Shown piece after piece: positions 53,709-62,565 of a stretch of DNA of 64,000 bases. Position 1 is the stretch's first letter, and every line of letters starts with the position of its first letter. The notes beneath the pieces are model-generated. The model was not told where the DNA came from, searched no databases, and saw only the letters and a program-made list of their open reading frames with translations. The stretch comes from Litorivivens lipolytica (lineage in GTDB: Bacteria; Pseudomonadota; Gammaproteobacteria; Pseudomonadales; Spongiibacteraceae), in contig NZ_JACHWY010000002.1 in assembly GCF_014191715.1 (NCBI RefSeq), positions 186,001 to 250,000 on the forward strand. The letters run 5' to 3'. The position numbers and the translations under genes are program-made.

Positions 53709-54020
53709 ATGTCGCAGTTTGAAAATGTCACCGTTATAAAAGCCGCCAACATCTACTTTGATGGTAAAGTCAGCAGCCGCACTGTGCTGTTTGCCGACGG
53801 CTCCCGCAAAACCCTGGGCCTGATGCTGCCCGGTGAATACAAGTTTGGCACTGAAGCAGCCGAGATCATGGAAATTCTGGCCGGTAAGCTGCGGGTCAAG
53901 CTGCCGGGTGAAGAGTGGCAAAACATCGAGGGTGGCCAGAGCTTCAATGTTCCCGCCAATGCCAGCTTTGATATTGTGATCGAGACTCCCGTCGACTACT
54001 GCTGCAGCTATATCGACTGA
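53709..54020 (+). CDS. ppnP: pyrimidine/purine nucleoside phosphorylase
   Basis: A 103-residue PpnP (YaiE, DUF1255) cupin, which phosphorolyses several nucleosides to base and ribose-1-phosphate. Typical family wording is visible: [63 protein letters not shown] and YCCSYI at the end. The length equals the family norm. AGGGG lies upstream within a short GGGGTACCCC palindrome next to the ATG. Confidence 0.95.
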   Translation: MSQFENVTVIKAANIYFDGKVSSRTVLFADGSRKTLGLMLPGEYKFGTEAAEIMEILAGKLRVKLPGEEWQNIEGGQSFNVPANASFDIVIETPVDYCCSYID

Positions 54021-54041
54021 TTGTCTGGAACAGGAGCTGAT

Positions 54042-55136
54042 TTGAGGCTTTACTGGCTGATACATTTCGCAAGTGTGGCCGTTGTTATCGCAACGGCTTT
54101 GCCCCTGTGGCGACGTGAATCCTGGTGGGTTCGAGGCTGGGATTTTCCCCGCCTGCAGTTGGCCTGCCTCGCCGCGATCCTATTGGTGTTGCAGGGTTTG
54201 CTGCTGGATGAAGGGGCTACCCTGACGCCGGTTTTGCAAGGGCTCACCGCCCTGTGCCTGTGTTTTCAGTTGTGGTGGATTTTCCCTTACACCCGACTCG
54301 CCCGGCGCGAGGTAAAAGACACGCGCTCCGAGCAGATTGATCCACAGAGCAGTATCAGCATCCTTACCGCCAATGTGTTGACGCCTAACCGTCAGGCGCC
54401 ACGCTTTCTCGAACTTGTCAGGCAGTGGTCACCGGATATAGTCGTGACGCTGGAGTCAGATAGCTGGTGGCAAGAGCAATTGGATGTGCTGGAGTCTGAG
54501 TACGCGTACACGGTGAAGTGCCCCCTCGATAATCTCTACGGCATGCATGTGTATTCACGCTTGCCCTTGCATGATGCACAGGTGGACTTTCTGGTCGAGA
54601 ATGACGTGCCGTCCATGCACGCGATGGTCGAGCTGCCGTCCGGGGATTACGTGCGCTGTCATTTCTTGCACCCGGCGCCACCGAGCCCGACCGAAAATGA
54701 AGAGTCAGCGGAGCGCGATGCGGAGCTGGTGATGGTAGCCAAAAGTCTGGAAAACTACCGAAAGCCGGTGCTGGTCACCGGCGATCTGAACGATGTCGCC
54801 TGGTCTTCTACCACAAGGTTGTTCCGCAAAATCAGCGGGCTGCTCGATCCTCGCGTCGGGCGCGGTATGTTCAATACCTACCACGCCGGTTTGCCCTTTG
54901 CGCGCTGGCCATTGGATCACCTGTTTCACAGCGCGCACTTCACGGTAAACGAACTGCGGCGCTTACCATCCTTCGGGTCCGATCATTTTGCTCTTTACGC
55001 TCGCCTGCAGCTGTCGCCCAAGCCTTTGAATGAACAGGAAGGCCTGGATGCAGACGCTGATGATGAAGCGTGGGCTGAGGAAAAACTCAGCCAGCAGAAT
55101 GTAGACGAATCAGACGTGCCGGTACCGCGAGTTTGA
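54042..55136 (+). CDS. membrane-anchored endonuclease/exonuclease/phosphatase-family protein
   Basis: A 364-residue protein with three predicted N-terminal membrane helices (about 1-85) and a C-terminal EEP (DNase I-like) domain. EEP motifs: SILTANVL (Asn), VVTLESDSWW (catalytic Glu), VLVTGDLNDVAWSS and FGSDHFALYA. This arrangement resembles a family of exported EEP hydrolases, cutting phosphodiester bonds of nucleic acids or lipids outside the cytoplasm. The start is taken as TTG at 54042, five bases after AGGAG; a TTG at 54021 has no ribosome binding site. The C-terminus is acidic. It converges with folE, stops four bases apart. Confidence 0.83.
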   Translation: MRLYWLIHFASVAVVIATALPLWRRESWWVRGWDFPRLQLACLAAILLVLQGLLLDEGATLTPVLQGLTALCLCFQLWWIFPYTRLARREVKDTRSEQIDPQSSISILTANVLTPNRQAPRFLELVRQWSPDIVVTLESDSWWQEQLDVLESEYAYTVKCPLDNLYGMHVYSRLPLHDAQVDFLVENDVPSMHAMVELPSGDYVRCHFLHPAPPSPTENEESAERDAELVMVAKSLENYRKPVLVTGDLNDVAWSSTTRLFRKISGLLDPRVGRGMFNTYHAGLPFARWPLDHLFHSAHFTVNELRRLPSFGSDHFALYARLQLSPKPLNEQEGLDADADDEAWAEEKLSQQNVDESDVPVPRV

Positions 55137-55140
55137 GCGA

Positions 55141-55839
55141 TTAGCGCAGAAACTCGGCGCGGGTTTTGGCGTCCGAGCGGAAGGCTCCGCCGAGAGCAGT
55201 GGTTTGCGTGGCGGAGGTTGAATCCATTACGCCTCGTGCTTTGACGCAGTAGTGGGCTGCGTTAATCGATACCGCAACGTCTTCCGTGCCGAGCAGTGTT
55301 TGCAAGGCAACCAGAATCTGCCGGGTCAGGCGCTCCTGCACTTGCGGTCGCTGTGCAAAGAAACGCACAAGACGATTAATTTTCGACAGGCCGATCACTT
55401 TTTTCGCCGGGATATAGGCCACGGTTGCAACGCCATCGATGGTGATAAAGTGGTGTTCGCAGGTGCTGGTCAGGCTGATGTCGCTGACGCGCACCATTTC
55501 ATCCACACCCATCTTGTTGTCGATCGCGGTGATCTTGGGGAAGGTGGAATAATCCAGCCCCGAGAAAATTTCATCGACGTACATCTTGGCAATGCGATGC
55601 GGGGTTTCGCACAAACTGTCATCGCGAAGGTCGAGTCCCAGCGCCTCCACGACGTCCGTCATCGCACTGCGAATACGATCGTACTTTTGGTCGCGACTCA
55701 GGTTGTTTTCTATCAGCGGTGTTTCTAATCCGGCGGTTATCAGCGCATAGCGAACTTCGCGGGCGGCTTCTGATAATTCGGGCACCTCGGTTCTTGTGCC
55801 TCGGGATAGGGTTTCAGCGGCTTTCAGTGCAACAGTCAT
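55141..55839 (-). CDS. folE: GTP cyclohydrolase I
   Basis: A 232-residue GTP cyclohydrolase IA, first enzyme of tetrahydrofolate (and pterin) synthesis. Zinc ligands and catalytic region are present: [15 protein letters not shown] (Cys and two His) and [11 protein letters not shown] (second Cys). [20 protein letters not shown] and [23 protein letters not shown] are near-universal family blocks. The ATG at 55839 is preceded by GGGA; an ATG at 55866 would add nine residues. No neighbouring folate gene. Confidence 0.96.
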   Translation of the reverse strand: MTVALKAAETLSRGTRTEVPELSEAAREVRYALITAGLETPLIENNLSRDQKYDRIRSAMTDVVEALGLDLRDDSLCETPHRIAKMYVDEIFSGLDYSTFPKITAIDNKMGVDEMVRVSDISLTSTCEHHFITIDGVATVAYIPAKKVIGLSKINRLVRFFAQRPQVQERLTRQILVALQTLLGTEDVAVSINAAHYCVKARGVMDSTSATQTTALGGAFRSDAKTRAEFLR

Positions 55840-55972
55840 CGGCAGTTCCCAAAAGTGTTTCCTCATTTACGTGCCGAAGGTGAGGGTGGATCATCGCTTG
55901 ATAGCGTGAATACCAGGGCTCTGCGGCTGGAGGTCTGGGGGAGGACTTTATTTGTCTGGCAGACGGGCATAA

Positions 55973-55996
55973 AAAAGCCCCGCGAACGGGGCTTGA
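55973..55996 (-). terminator. rho-independent terminator of siderophore receptor
   Basis: On the minus strand, AAGCCCCG-TTCG-CGGGGCTT then TTTT: an eight-base-pair stem with a UUCG tetraloop, about 22 bases after the receptor stop at 56019. Confidence 0.93.
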
Positions 55997-56018
55997 ATAT
56001 TAAGAGGACTGTTGAGAC

Positions 56019-58127
56019 TTAGAAATCGCCACTGATGGTCAAGCGCGCGCTGCGTGACTCACCCACGGTGACCTGATGAGTGCTGTGAGCGTTCGGGAAA
56101 TACAGCTCATCGGTCAGGTTCTCGATGTTAAGCTGAACCCGAAGCGTTGCTGAGACGTCGTAGATAATGGCCATATCGGTGCGCGTGTAGCTGGGCAGCT
56201 CCGCGTTGTTGCCGCTATCGATAAAGCTTTCATCCTGATAGGTGGCGCCAAGCCCAAGCCCCAGGTTGTTGGTCAGCTGGTACATGGTCCAGATGGAGGC
56301 CATATGCTCCGGTAGCTCGCGGGGACGCAGGCCTGTTGGACCAGATTGATTAACAATTTCGCCGTCAAGATTGCCGTAGCTTGCGCTGAGGAACCAGCGG
56401 TCCGTCAGCTGACCTTCCAGTTGCAGCTCGTAGCCCTCAATTTCCGAATCCACAACGACAAAGGCATTGGGGTCATTGTCGTCTACCTCTGGTGCGCTTT
56501 CCTCGTTCTCGAAGATCGCTGCGGTGAAGCTGAGGCCATTGCTGAAGTCCCACTTCATACCCACTTCACGGTTTTCGTAAGTGTTGGGGTCAAGATCGTT
56601 GGCCGCGCCATTGATGTTGGCGAACTGCTCACCGCTCTTTGGCAGGAAGGACTCGCTGTAACTGGCGTAGATCGAGATATTCTCTTGCGGCTTGTACACG
56701 ATGCCGGCGCGAGGAGACACTTCTTCATCCTTGCGGCTGCGTTTTTCGTTGGCCACAACGTTGTTCACGTCGATGTCAAAGCTGTCAAAGCGAGCGCCGA
56801 GCACCACATCCAGGTGTTCGGAGATTTCGATCTCGTCTTGCAGATAAACGGAGGTGACATCCAGTTTCACGCGGGTGTCGTCGTTAATATCAACGTTAAA
56901 GTTGTTGGTGGTCACGACGCCATTAGCATTCACACCCACACCGTTTCGCAGGTTTAGCGGACGTTGAATGCTGAATACCTCGTTGTCATCACTCGTGGTA
57001 TCCCAGAACGCATTCCAGCGATCCTGATCCGACGAAGTATCAATATACTCGACACCGAAGATCACCGTATGGCCGATATCGCCGGTTGCAAATTCCCCGA
57101 TCAGGTTGCCTGACAGGATCGCATTCTGACGATCTGTGGTATCGACGTAGCCGTCCAGAGTGACTTCGTTCGGGCTAGCGGCCTGATCATAGCTGGAAGC
57201 ATAGAAGTTTTGATACAGTTTTTCATAGTCGCCGTAAAACGCTGTCAGGTTGCCTTTCAGTGCGTCTGAGAAGCTGTGCTGTACGGTCACGCGGAACAGA
57301 TTCGCCAGCAAATCGCTTTCGTTGACGTTTTTGTCGCCGAGTACGATGTCCTCGAACTCTTCAACCGGTCGACCATCGGCGCCAGTGGGGATGCCGCGAT
57401 CGATAAAGCGTTCGTGATTGGCGTACTCGTAAGAGATGTCGAGCGATGTATCCTCGCCAAGCGACAGGCGCAGCGTCGGATTAACACCAAAACGGTAACC
57501 TTCATAAAAGTCGCGGTGATTCTTTAGGCTTTCCGCCATCACGTTGAGGCGAAGCGCGGCGTTATCGCTGAGTGTTACGTTGCCGTCAAAGCCAAGGGCG
57601 GTCTCGTCGAAGGTGTCCAGGCTCGCCTGATAGCGGGCGAAGTCTTCTCCAATCACACCTTTTTTGGTTACACGGTTCAGTGCACCGCCAGTGCCGCCGC
57701 GGCCAAAGAACAAGGCATTCGGGCCGCGCAGAACTTCAACCTGTTTCAGGTTGTAAAGCGAGCGGTAGTATTGAACATCATCGCGGACGCCGTCGATAAA
57801 GAAGTCGGCGGTGGCGCGGCGACCACGGAAAACGACCGCGTCGCGGTGACCTTCACCCTGCGAGGTGTTTACGCCGGGGGTGTAGTTGATAATGTCGCCA
57901 ATTGAGGTGAAGCCTTGTTGCTGGATTTGCTCAGCGGTCACGATGGACAGGCTCTGCGGCACGTCAATGATCGGCGTCGGTGTCTTTACCGCGGTAACCT
58001 CATTAATAGAAAGGTATTGGCCTTTAACAATGAGTTCTTCGTATTTTTTCTCGGCCAGAGACTGATTCGCGGCCGCCAGACTAATGGCTGCTGCGAGAGC
58101 CGATAGCCCCGTCTTGGATGAAAGCAT
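56019..58127 (-). CDS. TonB-dependent siderophore receptor (Fiu/catecholate-like)
   Basis: A 702-residue receptor. The signal peptide ends NQSLA-E; EELIVKGQYLS is the TonB-box region. The plug carries PQSLSIVTAEQIQQQGFTSIGDIINYTPGV and DAVVFRGRRATADFFIDGVRDDVQYYRSLYNLKQVEVLRGPNALFFGRGGTGG, the wording of TonB-siderophore (TIGR01783-type) receptors such as Fiu. The barrel ends ARLTISGDF with the terminal Phe. A close Fur-box match lies 73 bases upstream, so it should be induced by iron starvation. The specific siderophore is not predictable. Followed by its own terminator. Confidence 0.95.
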   Translation of the reverse strand: MLSSKTGLSALAAAISLAAANQSLAEKKYEELIVKGQYLSINEVTAVKTPTPIIDVPQSLSIVTAEQIQQQGFTSIGDIINYTPGVNTSQGEGHRDAVVFRGRRATADFFIDGVRDDVQYYRSLYNLKQVEVLRGPNALFFGRGGTGGALNRVTKKGVIGEDFARYQASLDTFDETALGFDGNVTLSDNAALRLNVMAESLKNHRDFYEGYRFGVNPTLRLSLGEDTSLDISYEYANHERFIDRGIPTGADGRPVEEFEDIVLGDKNVNESDLLANLFRVTVQHSFSDALKGNLTAFYGDYEKLYQNFYASSYDQAASPNEVTLDGYVDTTDRQNAILSGNLIGEFATGDIGHTVIFGVEYIDTSSDQDRWNAFWDTTSDDNEVFSIQRPLNLRNGVGVNANGVVTTNNFNVDINDDTRVKLDVTSVYLQDEIEISEHLDVVLGARFDSFDIDVNNVVANEKRSRKDEEVSPRAGIVYKPQENISIYASYSESFLPKSGEQFANINGAANDLDPNTYENREVGMKWDFSNGLSFTAAIFENEESAPEVDDNDPNAFVVVDSEIEGYELQLEGQLTDRWFLSASYGNLDGEIVNQSGPTGLRPRELPEHMASIWTMYQLTNNLGLGLGATYQDESFIDSGNNAELPSYTRTDMAIIYDVSATLRVQLNIENLTDELYFPNAHSTHQVTVGESRSARLTISGDF

Positions 58128-58199
58128 CGATTATCCCCTTGTGTCACTGGAAGCAATTTTTAGTCGGCAGGATGGTAGAGAAACACGATGACGAATGCA

Positions 58200-58218
58200 A
58201 ATATTAATTATTCTCATT
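58200..58218 (-). promoter_or_regulatory. Fur box of siderophore receptor
   Basis: On the minus strand AATGAGAATAATTAATATT compares with the consensus AATGATAATNATTATCATT at nearly all positions (three differences by eye). It is located 73-91 bases before the receptor ATG. Confidence 0.8.
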
Positions 58219-58363
58219 TACCCAAAAAAGATGGAAATCTGAGTGAGTCAGCCTTGCTTCCCTTTTATCCCCTCAGTGCCCAAGCATTGTGCGCATTTCC
58301 TTATGGCCTGGGCGGCTGAATATGGTAGTTTGTGTTCACCGTTAACATAGTGAGTTGGTCATC

Positions 58364-58834
58364 ATGAGTGCAGTTAAAAACCTCTGGAATTCTCTCAACA
58401 GCAAGCCCGGCGGCAAGTGGCTCTTTACCCGGGTTATCAGCATGAAAGCTCCGTACTTTTCCTCCATAAAAGCCCGCTTTGAAAAGCTGGAGGTGGGTGC
58501 CACGGAAATCACCCTGTGGGACAAGCGCTCGATGCACAACCACATCGGCACGGTGCATGCGATTGCCATGTGCAACGCGGCGGAACTGGCTGCAGGTATC
58601 AGCACCGACTATGCGGTGCCCTCGGACGTGCGCTGGATTCCCAAGGGCATGACGGTGAAATACCTGAAGCCCGCCAAAGGCTTGCTGAAGGTTGTCGGGA
58701 CTCTGCCGCCCATTGAAAGTGGCGTCGCGGCCGATGTGCCGGTGAGTGTGGCGATTACTGACAAGGCAGGTGACACGGTATTTACCGCCGAGATCATCAT
58801 GTATTGTTCCCCGAAGAAGGCTAAAGCTGCTTAA
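58364..58834 (+). CDS. DUF4442 hotdog-fold protein (putative thioesterase)
   Basis: A 156-residue hotdog-fold protein of the DUF4442/YiiD-like type: KAPYFSSIKARFEKLEVG, DKRSMHNHIGTVHAIAMCNAAELAAG and the AITDKAGDTVFTAEIIMY strand. Members are thought to be acyl-CoA thioesterases; the HNHIGTVHA helix corresponds to the active-site helix of hotdog thioesterases. The ATG at 58364 has only a weak ribosome binding site. The nitronate monooxygenase-like gene starts 18 bases after the stop, so the two may be co-transcribed. Confidence 0.85.
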   Translation: MSAVKNLWNSLNSKPGGKWLFTRVISMKAPYFSSIKARFEKLEVGATEITLWDKRSMHNHIGTVHAIAMCNAAELAAGISTDYAVPSDVRWIPKGMTVKYLKPAKGLLKVVGTLPPIESGVAADVPVSVAITDKAGDTVFTAEIIMYCSPKKAKAA

Positions 58835-58852
58835 AAGAAGAGGAGAAGGGGT

Positions 58853-59905
58853 ATGGCGGGTGCAAGTGCATTAGCGCTGTCGGTGCCGGGGTTATCAGCG
58901 CCGATTGTGCAGGCGCCGATGGCCGGCGTGCAGGGCGCGGCTCTGGCTGCCGCCGTTTCCGACGCAGGTGCACTGGGCTCGTTGCCCTGTGCCATGCTCT
59001 CCGGCGATGCGCTGGAAGCTGAACTCAAAAAGCTCACTGAGCTGACGTCAAAGCCGGTAAATCTGAATTTCTTCTGTCATCAGCCACAAGAAGAATCTGA
59101 GGAGCGCTACGCCCGCTGGCTTGAGCTGTTGTCGCCATTTTTCCGCGAATACGGCCTTAGCGTAGAAGACCTGCCGGTAGGCGCTCAGCGCGAGCCCTTT
59201 TCCGAGGCGGTCGCCGAAGTGGTTGCACCCTTTCGACCGGCGGTGGTCAGTTTTCATTTTGGCCTACCTGAACCCGGGTTGCTGGCGCGGGTGAAGTCCT
59301 GGGGAGGTCAGGTATGGTCTTCCGCCACAACCCTTGAAGAAGCCATCTGGCTGCAGCAAAACGGCGCCGATGCGGTGATTGTTCAGGGGCTTGAGGCGGG
59401 CGGTCATCGCGGCCACTTTCTGAAAAACGATCTCGAGGGGCAGCTGCCAACGCGGGAGCTGCTTGCGCGCTGTGCCGCGAAAATGAGCCTGCCCTTGATC
59501 GCGGCCGGTGGCATTGCCACACCAGCCGATGTGCCCGCATACCGCCAGGGTGGAGCGGCGGGCGTCCAGTTGGGTTCTGCCTACTTGCTGGCGGAAGAAG
59601 CAACAACGTCGCCTTTGCATCGACAAGCCCTTAGCAATGAACGGCGCTGCGACACGGCCATTACCAATCTCTACACCGGTCGTCCGGCGCGGGGCATTGT
59701 CACTCGGTTGATGAGCAGTCTGGGTTTGCAGCACGAAGCTGCGCCGGTTTTTCCGCTGGCTGCCAATGCCACAGGAGCGCTGCGCAGTGCGGCTGAAAAA
59801 GTCGGAGACGATACCTTTACGCCGCTGTGGTGCGGTGAAAACGCTGAACCTCGCAACGCCAGTGCGGCCAGTATTACCCGCGAGTTTATAAACGGCTGGG
59901 TTTAG
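58853..59905 (+). CDS. nitronate monooxygenase-like (2-nitropropane dioxygenase) flavoenzyme
   Basis: A 350-residue NMO/NPD-family FMN barrel. The N-terminal APIVQAPMAGVQG, the ADAVIVQGLEAGGHRGHF loop that contains the FMN-phosphate/catalytic His, and the LIAAGGIATPADV and GAAGVQLGSAYLL strands are typical. It oxidises alkyl nitronates or, in related enzymes, reduces quinones; the true substrate is unknown. AGGAGAAGGGG precedes the ATG. The final codons and stop (GGGTTTAG) are part of a 13-base tandem array. Confidence 0.92.
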   Translation: MAGASALALSVPGLSAPIVQAPMAGVQGAALAAAVSDAGALGSLPCAMLSGDALEAELKKLTELTSKPVNLNFFCHQPQEESEERYARWLELLSPFFREYGLSVEDLPVGAQREPFSEAVAEVVAPFRPAVVSFHFGLPEPGLLARVKSWGGQVWSSATTLEEAIWLQQNGADAVIVQGLEAGGHRGHFLKNDLEGQLPTRELLARCAAKMSLPLIAAGGIATPADVPAYRQGGAAGVQLGSAYLLAEEATTSPLHRQALSNERRCDTAITNLYTGRPARGIVTRLMSSLGLQHEAAPVFPLAANATGALRSAAEKVGDDTFTPLWCGENAEPRNASAASITREFINGWV

Positions 59906-59946
59906 AGGCAGGGTTTAGATGCAGGGTTTAGATGCAGGGTTTAGAT
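59895..59946. repeat. 13-base tandem repeat carrying the stop-codon region
   Basis: Four units: one diverged copy GCTGGGTTTAGAG (59895-59907), which contains the gene's own stop TAG, then three identical GCAGGGTTTAGAT units (59908-59946) and a partial fifth. The repeat fills the gap between the convergent NMO-like and LysR genes. Confidence 0.92.
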
Positions 59947-59953
59947 GCAGGGG

Positions 59954-60823
59954 CTAGCCCAGCCGCTGTTTCAACAGTGGCCGGAGGGTGGTGATAAAAG
60001 CTTTTACCCGGGCATTGGCGGGAATATTAGCTGGTCGCATCAACCAGAGTCCCATGCTCAACTCCTCATCAGGTGGGCGTATCGGGGTGAGCTGGCGGTC
60101 ACTGTCGGCGAGAAAACACCACAGGTGGGCAACCCCCAGTCCGCTCTTCACTGCAGCCAAGATGGCGTTCCAGCTGTTCACCTCGGCGGGTTTATACACC
60201 GTATCTGGCAATTCTCGCGCAATCCATTTGGCGGCCTGGGATTCGGCCAGATCCTTGCCCCAGCCAATCCAGTGGTGCTGGGCCAGCGGCGTTTCCGCCG
60301 GTATCCGTTTTAAGTAGGATTTGCTGGCGTAAACGGCACGACCCATTTCCCCCAGAAAATGCCCGCGAATATGAGGTGGGCAGGTGTTACTGACCGCAAT
60401 CGCCACATCCGCCTTGCGGTGGTTGAGGGCTGCGATGGGATCGAGCGTGTTGAGCAACTCCCAGCGCACTTGGGGATAGGCGAGCGAAAACTGGCTGAGC
60501 TCGTTGATAAACTCCGGCCCGAGACCCAGCGGCGCAGCGATCCGCAACTGGCCCTCCAGACGTTCCTCACCGAGCCCCAGTTGCTCCTCAAGCGACAGCA
60601 AATCTTTTTCCAGCCGGCTGGCCTGCCGGTACAGCTCCTCGCCAAATTGACTAAGCTGATACTGGTTGTGCTGGTGCACAAACAGCGCCTGGCCGAGGCG
60701 ACGCTCCAGCTGGGTGATGCGCCGGGCCACGGTCGTGCGGTTCACGGCAAGCTCTTCCGCTGCCGCAGAAAAGGTGCCGCCGCGCACGGCTGCAAGAAAA
60801 TAGCGCAGGTCGTCCCAGTTCAT
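59954..60823 (-). CDS. LysR-family transcriptional regulator
   Basis: A 289-residue LysR regulator. The N-terminal helix-turn-helix is RYFLAAVRGGTFSAAAEELAVNRTTVARRITQLERRLGQALF (split here by position 7-49), followed by a linker helix and the LysR effector-binding domain with EGQLRIAAPLGLG and a C-terminal half ending TLRPLLKQRLG. The unusual N at NRTTVARRI is the V-type regulators' wording. It is divergent from the SDR-SDR-SnoaL-OYE operon, which it probably controls through the palindrome at 60825-60840, directly before its own start. Confidence 0.95.
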   Translation of the reverse strand: MNWDDLRYFLAAVRGGTFSAAAEELAVNRTTVARRITQLERRLGQALFVHQHNQYQLSQFGEELYRQASRLEKDLLSLEEQLGLGEERLEGQLRIAAPLGLGPEFINELSQFSLAYPQVRWELLNTLDPIAALNHRKADVAIAVSNTCPPHIRGHFLGEMGRAVYASKSYLKRIPAETPLAQHHWIGWGKDLAESQAAKWIARELPDTVYKPAEVNSWNAILAAVKSGLGVAHLWCFLADSDRQLTPIRPPDEELSMGLWLMRPANIPANARVKAFITTLRPLLKQRLG

Positions 60824-60824
60824 G

Positions 60825-60875
60825 CGTGCAATATTGCACGGTATGGGTGCGACTTCAATCGTTTATTTGCACGGT
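60825..60875. promoter_or_regulatory. palindrome and direct repeat, probable LysR operator
   Basis: Perfect 16-base palindrome CGTGCAATATTGCACG (60825-60840), one base beyond the LysR ATG. TTGCACGGT occurs at 60834-60842 and again at 60867-60875, 33 bases apart (three helical turns). A TATAGT -10-like hexamer for the SDR gene lies at 60886-60891 without a good -35, consistent with activator dependence. Confidence 0.65.
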
Positions 60876-60927
60876 TCTGCTTGCCTATAGTGCGGCCATC
60901 GACTTCAGAGAATTCAGGAAATATGCC

Positions 60928-61764
60928 ATGAGCCAAAGGCTGCATAACAAGGTTGCGATCGTTACGGGCGCTGCACAGGGCATTGGTCAGGCCATTGCCA
61001 TACGCCTGGCCGAAGAAGGCGCTGCAGTGGGGATTGCCGATATCAGCCGCGATGCCTTGAGCAAAACGACGGCGGCTATTGAGGCGCAGAGTGGCCGCGT
61101 ATTGGCGCAGGCCTGTGATGTGACCGACAGCCGCTCGGTGGTGGCCTTGTTTGATGCGGTGACGAATCAGTTTGGCAGGCTGGATGTGCTGGTCAACAAC
61201 GCCGGTATCGGCACGGCGCCCAACGATGGTTTTGATCTGTATCAGCAGCGTATGGCTGAGCGTGGTGCCCAGCTGCAGGCGGGGGAAACGCCTACGGTAT
61301 ATGCAGACCACATTCCCGATATGCAGGACGACGGTTGGCTCAAAGTGGTCGACGTGAATCTCAATGGCACTTTCTACGCCTGCCGAGAAGCGGTGCGGCA
61401 AATGATCAAGCACAACAGTGCGGGCAGCATTATCAATATCGCCAGTACCTCGGCGGTATCGGGGGAGGGCGGCGTGCATTATTGCGCGTCCAAGGCGGCC
61501 ATTCTTGGTTTGACCAAATCGCTGGCCATGGAAATGGCACCGCGCAATATTCGTGTCAATGCGATCTGCCCCGGGCCGACTAACACGCCGATCATGGCGA
61601 ATATATCGGATGAGTGGAAACAGGCGATGGTTGCCGCCATTCCTCTCGGTCGTATCGGCGAGCCCGTCGAGATCGCCAATACCGCACTGTTTCTGGCGAG
61701 TGATGAATCGTCGAGTTTTACCGGGCAGACGCTGATGGCGAACCTGGGCACTTATCTAGCTTGA
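60928..61764 (+). CDS. SDR-family oxidoreductase, first gene of catabolic operon
   Basis: A 278-residue short-chain dehydrogenase. Glycine loop TGAAQGIGQ, Asp after strand two (IADISRD) suggesting NAD(H) preference, NNAGIG, Ser and catalytic YCASK, and INIASTS. About 30 extra residues follow NNAG (NDGFDLYQQRMAERGAQLQAGETPTVYADHIPDM), an insertion near the substrate pocket also known in some carveol/terpenoid-type dehydrogenases. The ATG at 60928 has AGGAA upstream. Twenty bases separate it from the next SDR. Confidence 0.92.
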   Translation: MSQRLHNKVAIVTGAAQGIGQAIAIRLAEEGAAVGIADISRDALSKTTAAIEAQSGRVLAQACDVTDSRSVVALFDAVTNQFGRLDVLVNNAGIGTAPNDGFDLYQQRMAERGAQLQAGETPTVYADHIPDMQDDGWLKVVDVNLNGTFYACREAVRQMIKHNSAGSIINIASTSAVSGEGGVHYCASKAAILGLTKSLAMEMAPRNIRVNAICPGPTNTPIMANISDEWKQAMVAAIPLGRIGEPVEIANTALFLASDESSSFTGQTLMANLGTYLA

Positions 61765-61784
61765 AATTTTAAAGGGAGAACACC

Positions 61785-62564
61785 ATGAGCAAACGCTTGG
61801 AAAACAAAGTTGCCATTATCACCGGCGGCGGACAGGGAATTGGTGCGGCAACGGCGATTCGTTTTGCCGAAGAGGGCGCCAAAGTGGTGATCTGCAGTCG
61901 TCGTATGGAACCGCTGGAACAGGTTGCCAAAACCATTCGCGATGCCGGTGGCGAATGTACGCCGCTGTCGGTGGATGTGAGTGACGAAGAGGCGGTGAAA
62001 CGGTTGGTGGAAACTACCGTATCCAAGCACGGCAAGCTGGATATTATTGTGAACAACGCGGTGCTGATGGTGCCGGAAATGATTGGCAAACACAGCACCA
62101 AAGGCTGGCGCCAGAACTTTGCGGTCTCTCTGGATGGCGCCATGTTTTTGATGCGCGAAAGCTATAAACAGCTGCGAGCTAACAAAGGCGCGGTGGTGAA
62201 TATTTCCTCCGTGTGCGGCTTGCTCGGTTCTATGGGAACGGCGGGTTACAGCGCAGCGAAAGCAGCCATGATCGGCCTGACCCGCAACGCCAGCATTGAG
62301 TGGGCACCGGACGTGCGCGTCAATGCCATCACCCCCGGCGCTTTTCTGACGCCGGCGCTGGAGATGGTTAACCCGGACGAAGAAAGTCAGAAAGCGACGG
62401 GCAAAACCATTCCCCTGAAACGTGTGGGCGATCCGCGCGAATGCGCTAACGCCATTCTGTTTTTGGCGAGCGACGAAGCCTCCTACATCACCGGTATTGT
62501 GATGCCCGTTGACGGTGGCCGCACGGCTGAGTTGAACACCGGCGCGGCCTCCTGGGAGGATTGA
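61785..62564 (+). CDS. SDR-family oxidoreductase, second gene of catabolic operon
   Basis: A 259-residue classical SDR. The glycine loop is TGGGQGIGA; CSRRMEP after strand two suggests NADP(H); NNAV replaces NNAG; SSVCG and the catalytic YSAAK follow. The C-terminus has DEASYITGIVMPVDGGRTAEL. AAAGGGAGAA precedes the ATG. Paired with the upstream SDR it may act at successive alcohol/ketone steps. The SnoaL-like gene follows one base after its stop. Confidence 0.92.
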   Translation: MSKRLENKVAIITGGGQGIGAATAIRFAEEGAKVVICSRRMEPLEQVAKTIRDAGGECTPLSVDVSDEEAVKRLVETTVSKHGKLDIIVNNAVLMVPEMIGKHSTKGWRQNFAVSLDGAMFLMRESYKQLRANKGAVVNISSVCGLLGSMGTAGYSAAKAAMIGLTRNASIEWAPDVRVNAITPGAFLTPALEMVNPDEESQKATGKTIPLKRVGDPRECANAILFLASDEASYITGIVMPVDGGRTAELNTGAASWED

Positions 62565-62565
62565 A

